Source: Methanobacteriota archaeon
Lineage (GTDB): Archaea; JAADCQ01; Methanopyri; Methanopyrales; Methanopyraceae
Direction: 5' to 3'
Assembly: GCA_027064425.1 (NCBI GenBank)
Contig: JAMOPO010000052.1
Span: forward strand, 84,372 to 147,009
DNA: 62,638 nucleotides
Under the pieces are notes generated by a model. The model ran no database searches. It worked only from the letters and a program-made list of their open reading frames with translations, and was not told the origin of the DNA. Positions 16,608 to 25,189 of the stretch are shown piece by piece (the stretch's first letter is position 1; the number at the start of each line of letters is the position of its first letter). The position numbers were made by a program, and so were the translations under genes.

Positions 16608-17896
16608 CCGTCGTCGGCATCGCGGCGGACTTCGATCCGCCCCACCGCGGGCACGCCTACCTCCTGGAGCGCGCCTCCGAGCTCGGGGACGAGGTGATCG
16701 TCTTCCTCAACGCGGACTACACCGCCCACCACACCCCGCCGCTGCTGCCCTACGAGCTCCGCGCCGAGATCGCCCTCGAGCTGGGCGCCGACGACGTGCA
16801 GCCCGTGCGCGGGTACCACCAGCGCTTCCCCCTGGCCTACACGGTCCCGGTCCGCGTCGCCACCATGGCCGAGCACGGCGTGGACGTCATCCTGGACGCC
16901 GGCCCCAAGCGGAACCTGGAGGAGGTTCGACACCACGCCGAGCGGGTCCTGAAGCGGGGTGACCTCTTCTCCATCCCCAAGCACGTGCCCGCACGGAACC
17001 TCGTCAGGTGGCTGGCCGCCGTCGAGATGGTCAACGAGCTGCTGGGCACGGAGGTGAGCCTGCGGATCGTCCCGGAGCTCCCCGGCCACTCCGGCCGGAA
17101 GATCCGCGCCACGCTCCGCCGCGCCGGGTACTCACCGGACGCCCTGGACGACGTCAGGCGCCAGCTCCCGGACGAAACGTTCAGGAGACTGAAACGTTAC
17201 CTGGCCGAGGAGCGGCCCCCGATCGCCCGCAGGGATCGGCTCCTCCGCGGCGTCAACGAGGCCCGCCCGGACCACATTTGTAGCATCGCCCACGTGAACA
17301 CGCTGGCCGCCCGCGAGCTGCTGCGCGGTCGCCCCTTCCGCAGCGAGCGACAGCTCTGGGGAGCCCTGAGACGGGCGGGGTACGGGTCAGTCCTCACCCG
17401 ACTCGCCCTCGCCAACCTGGAGTGCCGGGTGACCTCCGCGGAGCTCGCCCGAATCTCGCTGGAGTGGGTCGAGCAGGGCCTCGTCCCACCCGGTCAGAGC
17501 CCCGACCGCATGTACGAACGGGATTGGTTCGTCGCGCGCCTCTCCACCGCCGGCGTGCGGGCCCGGAAGGCCGACGAGCTGTTCCGGAGCACCGGCTCCT
17601 ACGAGGAGGCCGCGGCCAAGGCCCGCGAGCGGTACGGCGTCGACCCGGGCCGCCCCAGAACCCTCGTCCGCATCGGCGCAGCCGACGCCCCGGACGGGAC
17701 GTACCGCCCGGCCGTGGACGCCCGGGGCACCTTCGGAGTGCTCCCGGACGACCGGTTCGTTCGGCTGGAGCTCACCGCCTTCGGGGCCACCCTGCTGCGC
17801 TACGTCATCGACGACCCGTTCGTCGAGGCCTGGGTCCGCGTGGAGGACACGGAGGCCTGGCTCGAGGTCTTCCCCGGGGGTCGCCTCAAAGGTTGA
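16604..17896 (+). CDS. TmcAL-like nucleotidyltransferase (HIGH-type)
   Basis: A 430-residue protein of the nucleotidylyl transferase superfamily. Residues 2-20 carry the ATP-binding PPHRGHAYLL (a HxGH-type motif) and, near residue 160, HSGRKIRATL stands in the place of the second, ISSTxIR-type motif. Overall length and plan resemble bacterial TmcAL (tRNA-Met cytidine acetate ligase), with a helical C-terminal half. In archaea tRNA acetylcytidine is normally made by TmcA/Nat10-type enzymes, so the substrate is uncertain. TTG 16604 overlaps the mptD stop and follows AGGAGGGTG. Its own stop overlaps the next gene through another TTGA. Confidence 0.65.
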   Translation: MTVVGIAADFDPPHRGHAYLLERASELGDEVIVFLNADYTAHHTPPLLPYELRAEIALELGADDVQPVRGYHQRFPLAYTVPVRVATMAEHGVDVILDAGPKRNLEEVRHHAERVLKRGDLFSIPKHVPARNLVRWLAAVEMVNELLGTEVSLRIVPELPGHSGRKIRATLRRAGYSPDALDDVRRQLPDETFRRLKRYLAEERPPIARRDRLLRGVNEARPDHICSIAHVNTLAARELLRGRPFRSERQLWGALRRAGYGSVLTRLALANLECRVTSAELARISLEWVEQGLVPPGQSPDRMYERDWFVARLSTAGVRARKADELFRSTGSYEEAAAKARERYGVDPGRPRTLVRIGAADAPDGTYRPAVDARGTFGVLPDDRFVRLELTAFGATLLRYVIDDPFVEAWVRVEDTEAWLEVFPGGRLKG

Positions 17897-19101
17897 GGAC
17901 CGTGTGGTTCCACCTCCACTCCAAGAATCGGTACAGCCTCGCTCACGTGCTCGGGGCCATCGAGGCCGAGGCCCCCGAGCTGCTCCCGAACGTCCGGGTG
18001 TCCAAGCGCCCCGAGCCGGAGGAGGGCGACGTGGTCGTCTTCTCCTTCAACACCTTCATGGCCCCGGAAGTGTTCGAGCAGGTGGAGAAGCTGCCGGAGG
18101 GCGTGATCAAAGTCGCCGGCGGTCCCCACCCCTCCGCGCGGCCCGATCAGTGCCTCGAGCACGGGTTCGACGTCGTCCTGATCGGGGAGGGGGAGGAGGT
18201 CGTCCCGGAGGTGCTCCGGGAGCTCGTCCGGGGCGAGCTGCCCGAAGAGCGGCCGGGAGTGTACCTCGGGGAGGGGAAGCCCGAGCCCGCCCCGCCCGTC
18301 GAGCGGCTGGAGCGGTACCCGCCCTACTCCGAGGAGTTCCGCGTCTTCTGCCCCATCGAGATCACCCGGGGCTGCCCCTGGGGCTGCGCCTACTGTCAGG
18401 TTAGCCGGCTCTTCGGCCGTAAGCCGAGGCATCGGCCCGTGGAGGACATCGTCCGGTGGGTCCGCCGCGGGGTGGAGCGCGGGCACACGTTCGCCCGCTT
18501 CGTCGCCCCGGACGCCCTGGCCTACGGCTCACCCGACGGTCGCCGGCTGAGGCCGGAGAAGGTGGAGCGGCTGCTCCGCGAGCTCCGGTCCGTGGACGGG
18601 CTAGAGAAGGTCTACTTCGGCAGCTTCCCGGCCGAGGTGCGCCCGGACTCGCTGGTCCGCTCCGGGGGCGCCGAGCTCATCGCTCACTACGCCGACAACG
18701 AGCGGGTGAACATGGGGGCGCAGTCCGGCAGCGAGCGCGTGCTCCGTAGGATCGCCCGGGGACACACGGTGGAGGACGTGCGGCGGGCCGTAGAGGAGTG
18801 CCTGGAGCAGGGGCTTAAGCCGGTCGTCGACTTCATCTTCGGGCTGCCGGGGGAGACGAAGGAGGACCAGTGGAGGTCCGTCGAGCTGGCGGAGTGGATC
18901 ATCCGGCGGGGCGGGGAGGTACGTCTCCACTACTTCATGCCGCTGCCGGGAACGCCCCTGGAGGACGAGGAGCCCGCACCGCTGGACCCGGAGATCCGCA
19001 GGGTGCTGGGCCGGTGGACGCAGAGGGGGAAGGCGGAGGGAGCCTGGGGTCACCAGATGAGACTGTCCGAGACAGCGAGGAAGGTGTTGGCGGAGTCTTG
19101 A
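17893..19101 (+). CDS. B12-binding radical SAM protein (MJ1487-like)
   Basis: A 402-residue radical SAM protein with an N-terminal cobalamin-binding-like region (about 1-140; GGPHPSARPDQ and LIGEGEEVVPEVL) and a radical SAM barrel starting with CPWGCAYC (CX3CX2C) near residue 160. Later motifs GSGSERVLRRI-like (SGSERVLRRIARG) and DFIFGLPGET are typical. The architecture matches an archaeal family named after MJ1487 whose reaction is unknown. TTG 17893 overlaps the upstream stop (TTGA) with GGGGGTC ahead. It is part of mptD-TmcAL-like-radical SAM-zincin, four genes joined by three TTGA overlaps. Confidence 0.8.
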   Translation: MRTVWFHLHSKNRYSLAHVLGAIEAEAPELLPNVRVSKRPEPEEGDVVVFSFNTFMAPEVFEQVEKLPEGVIKVAGGPHPSARPDQCLEHGFDVVLIGEGEEVVPEVLRELVRGELPEERPGVYLGEGKPEPAPPVERLERYPPYSEEFRVFCPIEITRGCPWGCAYCQVSRLFGRKPRHRPVEDIVRWVRRGVERGHTFARFVAPDALAYGSPDGRRLRPEKVERLLRELRSVDGLEKVYFGSFPAEVRPDSLVRSGGAELIAHYADNERVNMGAQSGSERVLRRIARGHTVEDVRRAVEECLEQGLKPVVDFIFGLPGETKEDQWRSVELAEWIIRRGGEVRLHYFMPLPGTPLEDEEPAPLDPEIRRVLGRWTQRGKAEGAWGHQMRLSETARKVLAES

Positions 19102-19874
19102 CGGAGCGCGACGTGCACGTGACGATCCTGTTCCCGGAACCCCTCGAGCGTCGCGTGCTCTCCGCCCTACGCGACCTAACCGCGTTCCTGCGAAACACCG
19201 TCGGTGTCAGGGAGGTGGGGGTCGGGACCGTCGAGAACCCTCCCGAGTACGTCAAGTGGCTGGAGGAGCGGGTCGGGGGTCACGTCGCCGAGGAGGCCTT
19301 CCAGGCCCTCACCGGGCGTTCGGGCGCCCTGGCCGTTCGAATCAGCGAGAGCGAGTACCACGTGATCGTGGGGCCCGCGTACGAGTCCCGGAGGTTCCTG
19401 CGCGCCGGCCTAGCGCACGAGTTCGCCCACATCCTGCAGCACCGGTTGGGGCTGTTCCCGCGCGGGATCAGGGCCCCGGCCGGCGCCGCCCGGTCGGTCC
19501 TGCTGCCGCTCGAGGTTGGGGCCGAGGAGCTGGTGCTTCGGGATCTGCCGGACGTCGGCGAGGCGAGGATCGAGCTGGCCCGGCGCGAGGGGCGGGAGTG
19601 GCACCGGACGGGGGATCCGCTCCTGGATCTCGAGAACTCGCTCGTCGCCGCGCCGGTGAACCTGGCCCTGAAGCGGTTGGGTGAGGAGGTCCGGGTCCCG
19701 GAGCCGGAGGTGGACGACGAGGAGATCTCGAAGGTTCGGGACCGGCTGGTGCGGGCCGCCGCCGAGACCGACCCCTGGGACCGGGACCAGGTGCGCGAGT
19801 ACGTGGAGTGGGCCACCGGGGTCCTCCTCCGCTGGCTCGCGGATCAGCGCCGGCACCAGTCCACCATCGACTGA
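19098..19874 (+). CDS. zincin-like protein with HEFAH motif
   Basis: A 258-residue protein. HEFAHILQHRLG near residue 110 is a zinc metallopeptidase HExxH helix. No signal peptide or membrane helix is evident, so a cytoplasmic peptidase or an inactive relative is possible. A third zinc ligand (Glu or His downstream) cannot be assigned by eye. TTG 19098 overlaps the radical SAM stop as TTGA, so expression is likely coupled to that enzyme, and a role in processing a radical SAM product or peptide is conceivable but unproved. The 3' end overlaps purQ by 31 bases tail to tail. Confidence 0.7.
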   Translation: MTERDVHVTILFPEPLERRVLSALRDLTAFLRNTVGVREVGVGTVENPPEYVKWLEERVGGHVAEEAFQALTGRSGALAVRISESEYHVIVGPAYESRRFLRAGLAHEFAHILQHRLGLFPRGIRAPAGAARSVLLPLEVGAEELVLRDLPDVGEARIELARREGREWHRTGDPLLDLENSLVAAPVNLALKRLGEEVRVPEPEVDDEEISKVRDRLVRAAAETDPWDRDQVREYVEWATGVLLRWLADQRRHQSTID

Positions 19875-20524
19875 AACAGCCGCAGCCCGTCGTCAGAGCC
19901 CTGAAGCCGGTGCGCGGCCCGCTCCGGGTGCGGCATCATCCCCAGCACGTTGCCCTCCTCGTTGACCACCCCGGTGATGCCTCGGACCGAGCCGTTCGGG
20001 TTGTACCGGTCGTCAACCTCGCCGTTCGGGCCGCAGAAGCGGAACACGACCCGGTCCTCCACCTCGTCCGGCTCGTCCACGTAGTACCGACCCTCCGCGT
20101 GCGCGATCGGTATCCTGAGCACCTCACCCTCCTCGTACCGGGTCGTGAACGGCGTGTCCGCCCGCTCCACCCGCAGGTGGACCCAGTCGCAGATGAACCG
20201 ATTGCAGTCGTTGACGGTCAGCGTCCCCGGGATCAGCCCGGCCTCGGCCAGGATCTGCATCCCGTTGCACACGCCCAGCACCGGCCGCCCCTCCTCCGCG
20301 AACTCCCTCACCTCGTCCATGACCGGAGACAGGGCGGCGATGGCACCGGCCCGGACGTAGTCACCGTAGGTGAACCCGCCCGGGATGATGACCGCGTCGT
20401 AGTCGGCCAGCTCCCCGTCCTCGTGCCACACGAACTCCGCATCCGCGCCCGCGCGCTCCACGGCCCAGGCCATCTCGAGGTCGCAGTTGGTGCCGGGGAA
20501 CTGAAGAACCGCGACGCGAACCAA
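19844..20524 (-). CDS. purQ: phosphoribosylformylglycinamidine synthase glutaminase subunit
   Basis: Class I glutamine amidotransferase supplying ammonia to PurL in purine synthesis. The N-terminal VAVLQFPGTNCD, oxyanion strand IIPGGFTYGDYVRAG, nucleophile loop LGVCNGMQIL (Cys near residue 85) and the His/Glu pair in MPHPERAAH near 205 are all present. At 226 aa it has typical length. TTG 20524 is eight bases after GGGGGG; upstream extension would add an unlikely Arg-rich leader. It is the third gene of purC-purS-purQ. The catalytic purL is not in the window. Confidence 0.95.
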   Translation of the reverse strand: MVRVAVLQFPGTNCDLEMAWAVERAGADAEFVWHEDGELADYDAVIIPGGFTYGDYVRAGAIAALSPVMDEVREFAEEGRPVLGVCNGMQILAEAGLIPGTLTVNDCNRFICDWVHLRVERADTPFTTRYEEGEVLRIPIAHAEGRYYVDEPDEVEDRVVFRFCGPNGEVDDRYNPNGSVRGITGVVNEEGNVLGMMPHPERAAHRLQGSDDGLRLFQSMVDWCRR

Positions 20525-20596
20525 CCGGAGGGCCCCCCGATGACGACGACCCACGGGGCCGAGCGGGATGACGACTCCCAAGTACGCCGAGGGGCG

Positions 20597-20851
20597 TCAC
20601 TCCACCACCTCGATCTCGTAATCCTCGACCACGGGGTTGGCCAGCAACCGTCGGCACATCTCCTCCACCAGCTCCACGGCCTCGTCCTCGTCGTCCACGT
20701 CCAGCTCGATCCGATAGACCTTCGCCGTCCGCACGTCGCTAACCTCCTCGTACCCCAACCGGTGCAGGGCCCGCTTCACCGTCTCCCCCTCCGGGTCCAG
20801 CGCCTTGGGCTTCAGGCTCACCCGAACTTCGACCGTGACCACGCGCCTCAC
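20597..20851 (-). CDS. purS: FGAM synthase subunit PurS
   Basis: Small (84 aa) ferredoxin-like-fold subunit that bridges PurQ and PurL. Visible features: a VEVRVSLKPKALDPEGETVKRAL start, the central GYEEVSDVRTAKVYRIEL, and NPVVEDYEIEVV at the end, all typical of PurS. The GTG start overlaps the purC stop (GTGA at 20848-20851), so translation is coupled. A 72-base gap separates it from purQ, which has its own strong SD. Confidence 0.93.
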   Translation of the reverse strand: MRRVVTVEVRVSLKPKALDPEGETVKRALHRLGYEEVSDVRTAKVYRIELDVDDEDEAVELVEEMCRRLLANPVVEDYEIEVVE

Positions 20852-21597
20852 CCCGGCAGCATCGAGAGCTTCTCCTCATCGTCCTCCAGGATACGCCTCG
20901 CCGCCTCCAGGTAGCCCGCCAGGACGTCCCCCTTGTCCTCTCGGAAGATGTCCTTGTCCAGGCTCTCCCTCGTCTCCGCGTCCCAGAACCGGCACGTGTC
21001 CGGGCTGATCTCGTCACCCACGACGACCTCGCCGTCCGGATTCACGCCGAACTCCAGCTTGAAATCGACCAGAATGATCCCCCTATCCTCCAGGAACTCC
21101 GAGAGCACTTCGTTCACCTTCAGCGTCAGCTCCCGCATCCGCTCGACCTCGTCCTCGGAGGCCAGCCCGAGCGCCCGGATGTGATCCATGTTCACCATCG
21201 GGTCACCGTACTCATCGCTCTTGTAATCGAACTCCACGATCGGCGGATCCAGCTCCTCCCCCTCCTCGAACGGCAGCCGCTCCACGAGACTCCCCGTCGC
21301 GATGTTCCGGCAGATGACCTCCAGCTTGAACATGTCCAGCCGCTCCACGATCATGCGGCGCTCGTCGGCCAGCTCCACGTAGTGCGTCGGGATACCAGCA
21401 TCCTCCAGCACCTCAAACAGCCGGGCCGAAATGAGGCAGTTGCAGACCCCCTTACCCTCCACCTTGTCCACCTTCTCCATGTTGAAAGCCGTGATATCGT
21501 CCCGGAACTCCATCACCAGCAGATCATCCTCCTCCGGGTGCTCGTAGAGGCTCTTTGCCTTACCCTCGTACACCAGCTGGCCCACCTCCAAGCCCAC
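20848..21597 (-). CDS. purC: SAICAR synthetase
   Basis: ATP-dependent phosphoribosylaminoimidazole-succinocarboxamide synthase of purine synthesis. Motifs: LVYEGKAKSLYE near residue 8, DDITAFN near 33, the central ICRNIATGSLVERLPFEEG, and the C-terminal LVDFKLEFGV and GDEISPDTCRFWD. At 249 aa it is a typical stand-alone PurC. GTG 21597 is used; start codons slightly downstream (TTG 21591) cannot be excluded. A TTTATA box about 30 bases upstream on this strand marks the operon promoter for purCSQ. Confidence 0.95.
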   Translation of the reverse strand: MGLEVGQLVYEGKAKSLYEHPEEDDLLVMEFRDDITAFNMEKVDKVEGKGVCNCLISARLFEVLEDAGIPTHYVELADERRMIVERLDMFKLEVICRNIATGSLVERLPFEEGEELDPPIVEFDYKSDEYGDPMVNMDHIRALGLASEDEVERMRELTLKVNEVLSEFLEDRGIILVDFKLEFGVNPDGEVVVGDEISPDTCRFWDAETRESLDKDIFREDKGDVLAGYLEAARRILEDDEEKLSMLPG

Positions 21598-21619
21598 CGA
21601 CCCCCGGCGGGGGGCGAGG

Positions 21620-21634
21620 CCCGTGTATAAACGC
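21620..21634 (-). promoter_or_regulatory. TATA box of the purCSQ operon
   Basis: On the minus strand the sequence reads GCGTTTATACACG, with TTTATA at 21631-21626, a good archaeal TATA element. Transcription would be expected about 25 bases downstream, near 21601, only a few bases before the purC GTG at 21597, so the mRNA could be almost leaderless. Confidence 0.55.
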
Positions 21635-21717
21635 TAAACGCGCCCCCATCGGCAGCGCCGCTATAGCTCTCCGTGGGTTAACTCCCACCGGCACGGCCGG
21701 CGGGGGGTGAGCTCCCG

Positions 21718-22966
21718 GTGTCCACCGGGACCATCGAGGTGGGCGTCAGCCACGGGAGGGACCCGCACACCGCGGTCGAGGACGCCCTCGACCAGCTCTC
21801 GGAGGACCCGAACCTGGCGCTCGTGTTCTTCTCACCGCGCCACGCGGACGAGATCGAAGCGGCGCTCGAGCAGCTCCCCGACGAGTGCCACAGCCTGGGC
21901 TGCTCCACGGCCGGGGAGCTCACCCCGGACGGCTACACCCAGGGCGAGGTCGTGGTTGCGCTCGTCCGCAGCCCGTACCTCGCCCTAGAAACCCACCGGA
22001 TCACGTTCGAAAGCAACGATCCGAGGAGCGCCCGGGAGGCCGGCCGCGACTTCGTCCTCGGCGCGATCGAGAAGCTGCGAGACCCGGGCCCCTGCCTGGA
22101 TATCACCTTCAATGCGATGCTCCGCAGCCTCCGGGCCGGTCGCCCGACCAGGGTCTTACCCTACTTCATGATCGAGCTCGTGGACGGGCTCTTCCCCGCG
22201 ATCGATTACTACGTGGACGGAATCAACGAGGTCATCCACCGCTTCAACTTCCTGGAGGTGTACGGCGGGGCCGCCGGAGATGACCTGCGGCTCGAGCGCA
22301 CCTACACGCTCGAGAACGGCGAGCTGTGCCCGGAGCACTCGGCGGTCGTGGTCTTCGGGGGTCACCGCACTGAAGATCGGCGGCTGCTTGGACTGCGGGT
22401 TCGACCCCGTGCCCGAGGACCGGTTCCCCATCACCGAGGCCGAGCCGAGTGAGCGTCGCGTGCTCGAGTTCGCGGGGGAGCCCGCGGCCGACTACTACGC
22501 CGAGGTGGTGGGGGTCTCGGCCGAGAAGCTGGACGACGAGGTGTTCATGTGGAACCCGCTCGGGTGGGAGATCTTCGGGGGCCAGATCATCGTCCGCGAA
22601 CCCGCACGGGCCGAGGATGACGGCTCCCTGAGGTTCCACTCCCGACCCCCCGCCTCCGGCACGCTGATCCGGCTCCAGCCGACCCGCGAGGGAATGGCCG
22701 AGACGGCGCGGCAGGTCACCGAGCGGGCGATGGCCCGCGCGGGCATCAGCGACCCGGAGGAGGTCGCGCTGGTCCTCGTGTTCGACTGCGCGCACCGAGA
22801 CTGCGACGAGCAGTACGACGCGATCCGGGAGGTGGTCGGGGACGAGGTTCCGATCGTAGGGTTCAAGACCTACGGCGAGCACGGCCAGCTTGAGACGGGA
22901 CCGGTCGGACACTTCAACCAGACCATCGAGGTCGTGGTCGTCGGGCGCGAGCTCGTCTCGCAGTGA
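21718..22966 (+). pseudogene. second FIST domain protein, interrupted by a one-base frameshift
   Basis: A FIST sensor gene that would encode about 415 residues, close to the intact 400-residue paralogue at 10819. The first part reads in one frame from GTG 21718 (SD GGGGGGTGA) to the run of five Gs at 22357-22361. From there the matching FIST continuation (VTALKIGGCLDCGFDPV and the FIST_C segment with GEPAADYYAEVVG) is in the next frame to 22966. Removing one G restores a single protein. Possible causes are a true mutation, a sequencing error, or programmed slippage. Codon bias remains protein-like on both sides, so any decay is recent. Confidence 0.8.
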
Positions 22967-23035
22967 ACGCCGCGGTGCCCCTCCCCGGCACCAATCGTTT
23001 CGAAATGCATAACGAAGGGGGAGGGCGGGATCAGG

Positions 23036-24169
23036 GTGGGCCTCGTCCTCCACGGTCCCACGATCATCGACACCGGCTGGGCCGAGCGCCTGCTGGACGC
23101 TCTCGAGCGGCTCGGCGAGGTCCGGGCCAAGCTCGGAGGCACCACCGGGTACATCGCCCTGCTGGACGCCGGACTCCAGGATCGGGTCGAGTTCGACCGC
23201 AAGCTCCCGAGCGAGTGCCTGGAGGAGCTCCGGGAGTGGGCGGACGCGCTCGTCCTCGCCAACCACGGGAAGAGCCGGGAGAGCGGGCTGGCCTTCGCCG
23301 AGGGGGTGCTGGCGCGCGCCGAGGGCGTGGACTCGCTGGTTCAGGTGGAGCGTCCCGGGGAGCCTGACGGTGGCATCGTGCTCTGGAGCCCGGGCGAGTC
23401 CGAGCGCCGGGTGGCACGGCACCTGAGTGACGAGCTGGGGCTGGAGGTGATCGAGGTCCGGGAGGCGCCGGAGGGCGCCGAGTCTTCCCGCCGCCGACGG
23501 ATCTCCTGCGTGAAGCCCGGGGACCGGATCCTCGTCAACGGGGTCACGGTCGGCGTGGCCGAGTCGGACGACGTGGTGCTGGTCTTTGATGAGGAGGGGA
23601 GGCTGGTAAACATCGAAGGGGGTCGGCTAAAGCGGGAGGGCGTCGAGCGGCTGGGTCGCGTGGACCCCGCGCGTGCGGTCGTGAAGACGGATCGACGCCT
23701 CCGGCGCCGCGAGCCGGACAGCAGGAGGGTGACGCCGCCCCCGGACCGGGTCTCCCGGGCCGTGCTCGTGGATCATGACGCCGAGCGTCGGGTGGAGGAC
23801 ATCCGGTGGGCCGACGCGGTCGTGGCCGTGGGCGACGACACGACGGCCGTGTGCGCGGAGCTGGGTGACCGGCTGGGAAGCTGGGTGGTCGGGATCGTGG
23901 ACCTGGATCCCGACGGGTGGGTGGTCGACGACACCCGGGAGGCGCTGGAGAGATCCGAGAACCTAATTTGCCTGCTCGTGTGCCGCCGGGACGATGACGC
24001 GGGCGAGGTGATCCGGGGGCGCCTCTTCAGCGACGGTCACCGGCTCGAGCTGGACGAACCGGAGCGTCCGGAGGAGTGGGTCGAGCGCCTGGTCAGCCTG
24101 CTCGAGGAGGCCGGAGTGCTGGAGCGTGTCCTGCGGGCGCCTCGGCGTGAGCTGGGCTCTTCACGCTGA
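23036..24169 (+). CDS. DUF2117 family archaeal protein
   Basis: A 377-residue protein starting GLVLHGPTIIDTGWAERLLDAL, then LGGTTGYIALLDAGL, which fits DUF2117, a family conserved in methanogens with unknown function. The N-terminal half is alpha/beta. The segment VVAVGDDTTAVCAELGDRLG (near residue 260) looks like a nucleotide- or cofactor-binding loop. GTG 23036 follows GGGGGAGGGCGGG. It lies between the FIST gene and the MMP2 gene on the same strand. No membrane segment is seen. Confidence 0.75.
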   Translation: MGLVLHGPTIIDTGWAERLLDALERLGEVRAKLGGTTGYIALLDAGLQDRVEFDRKLPSECLEELREWADALVLANHGKSRESGLAFAEGVLARAEGVDSLVQVERPGEPDGGIVLWSPGESERRVARHLSDELGLEVIEVREAPEGAESSRRRRISCVKPGDRILVNGVTVGVAESDDVVLVFDEEGRLVNIEGGRLKREGVERLGRVDPARAVVKTDRRLRRREPDSRRVTPPPDRVSRAVLVDHDAERRVEDIRWADAVVAVGDDTTAVCAELGDRLGSWVVGIVDLDPDGWVVDDTREALERSENLICLLVCRRDDDAGEVIRGRLFSDGHRLELDEPERPEEWVERLVSLLEEAGVLERVLRAPRRELGSSR

Positions 24170-24210
24170 CGCATCCGACCCGCGACTTCTCCTCATCGGC
24201 GGGTGATACC

Positions 24211-25188
24211 GTGGAGCTGGAGGAGCTGGCCCGGGAGCTTCGGTCCTTCGAGGGAGTGACCCGGAAGCGGCCCGTCCGGACCGTGCTAAAGGAGTTGCTC
24301 TCGGACTGCGGGGTCCCGCTCGAGGGCGAGGTCATCGCCGACGCGGGAGAGGACGCGGCCGCCGTCGACGTCGGCGATCGGATCATGCTCGTGGCCGCCG
24401 ACGGGATCTGGGGTAAGCTGATCGAGCGGGATCCGTGGTGGGCGGGCTACTGCGCCGTCCTCGTGAACGTGAACGACGTGCTGGCCATGGGCGGTCGGCC
24501 CGTCGGCCTAGTGAACGTCCTCTCCACGTCCGACCAGGAGGAGTGCCGGGAGATCCTGCGCGGGATGCGCGAGGCCGCCCGAAAGTTCTCGACCCCGGTG
24601 CTCGGCGGCCACACGCACCCGGACACGCCCTACACCGCGCTCGACGCCGCCATCGTTGGGGTCACGGACGAGGAGCACCTCGTGCTGAGCTCCACCGCGG
24701 AGCCGGGGGACCTGGTCGTGTTCGTGATCGACCTCGACGGCGAGCCCTACCCCAAGTTCCCGCTCAACTGGGACACCACCACGGGTAAGAGTGGGGACGA
24801 GATCCGGGAGCAGATGGAGTCCGTGTACCGGGCCTCCCGGCACGTGAAGGCCGGGAAGGACGTCAGCAACCCCGGCCTGGTGGGCACGCTCGCGATGATG
24901 CTCGAGGCGAGCGGCAACCTGGGGGCGGAGATCCGCCTGCCGGACGTGCCCAAGCCCGAGGACGTCGACCTGGAGACGTGGCTGAAAATGTACCCGGGAA
25001 TGGGGTTCGTCTACGCGGTGGACGGCGAGCGGGAGGCCCGGAGGATCGAGCGGGAGGTCTCCGAGGCGGGACTGACCGCGAGCGTGATCGGGGAGGTCAC
25101 CGGAGACGGCGTCGTGCGCATCACGGACGGGGAGCGCGAGGCGCGCGTGTTCGATCTGAGCAAGGAGTGGATCGTCGGGGTGCGGTAG
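24211..25188 (+). CDS. methanogenesis marker protein 2 (AIR synthase-like)
   Basis: A 325-residue protein of the AIR synthase/ThiL/SelD fold assigned to methanogenesis marker protein 2. DAGEDAAAVDVGDRIMLVAADGIWG (near residues 44-68) is the metal/ATP-binding N-terminal region, GGHTHPDTPYTALDAAIVG comes near 137, and the C-terminal half has the GMGF and GEVTGDG segments of the superfamily. Found in essentially all methanogens; the substrate is unknown. GTG 24211. The next gene (MMP3) starts two bases after the stop, so the two are surely co-transcribed. Confidence 0.85.
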   Translation: MELEELARELRSFEGVTRKRPVRTVLKELLSDCGVPLEGEVIADAGEDAAAVDVGDRIMLVAADGIWGKLIERDPWWAGYCAVLVNVNDVLAMGGRPVGLVNVLSTSDQEECREILRGMREAARKFSTPVLGGHTHPDTPYTALDAAIVGVTDEEHLVLSSTAEPGDLVVFVIDLDGEPYPKFPLNWDTTTGKSGDEIREQMESVYRASRHVKAGKDVSNPGLVGTLAMMLEASGNLGAEIRLPDVPKPEDVDLETWLKMYPGMGFVYAVDGEREARRIEREVSEAGLTASVIGEVTGDGVVRITDGEREARVFDLSKEWIVGVR

Positions 25189-25189
25189 C

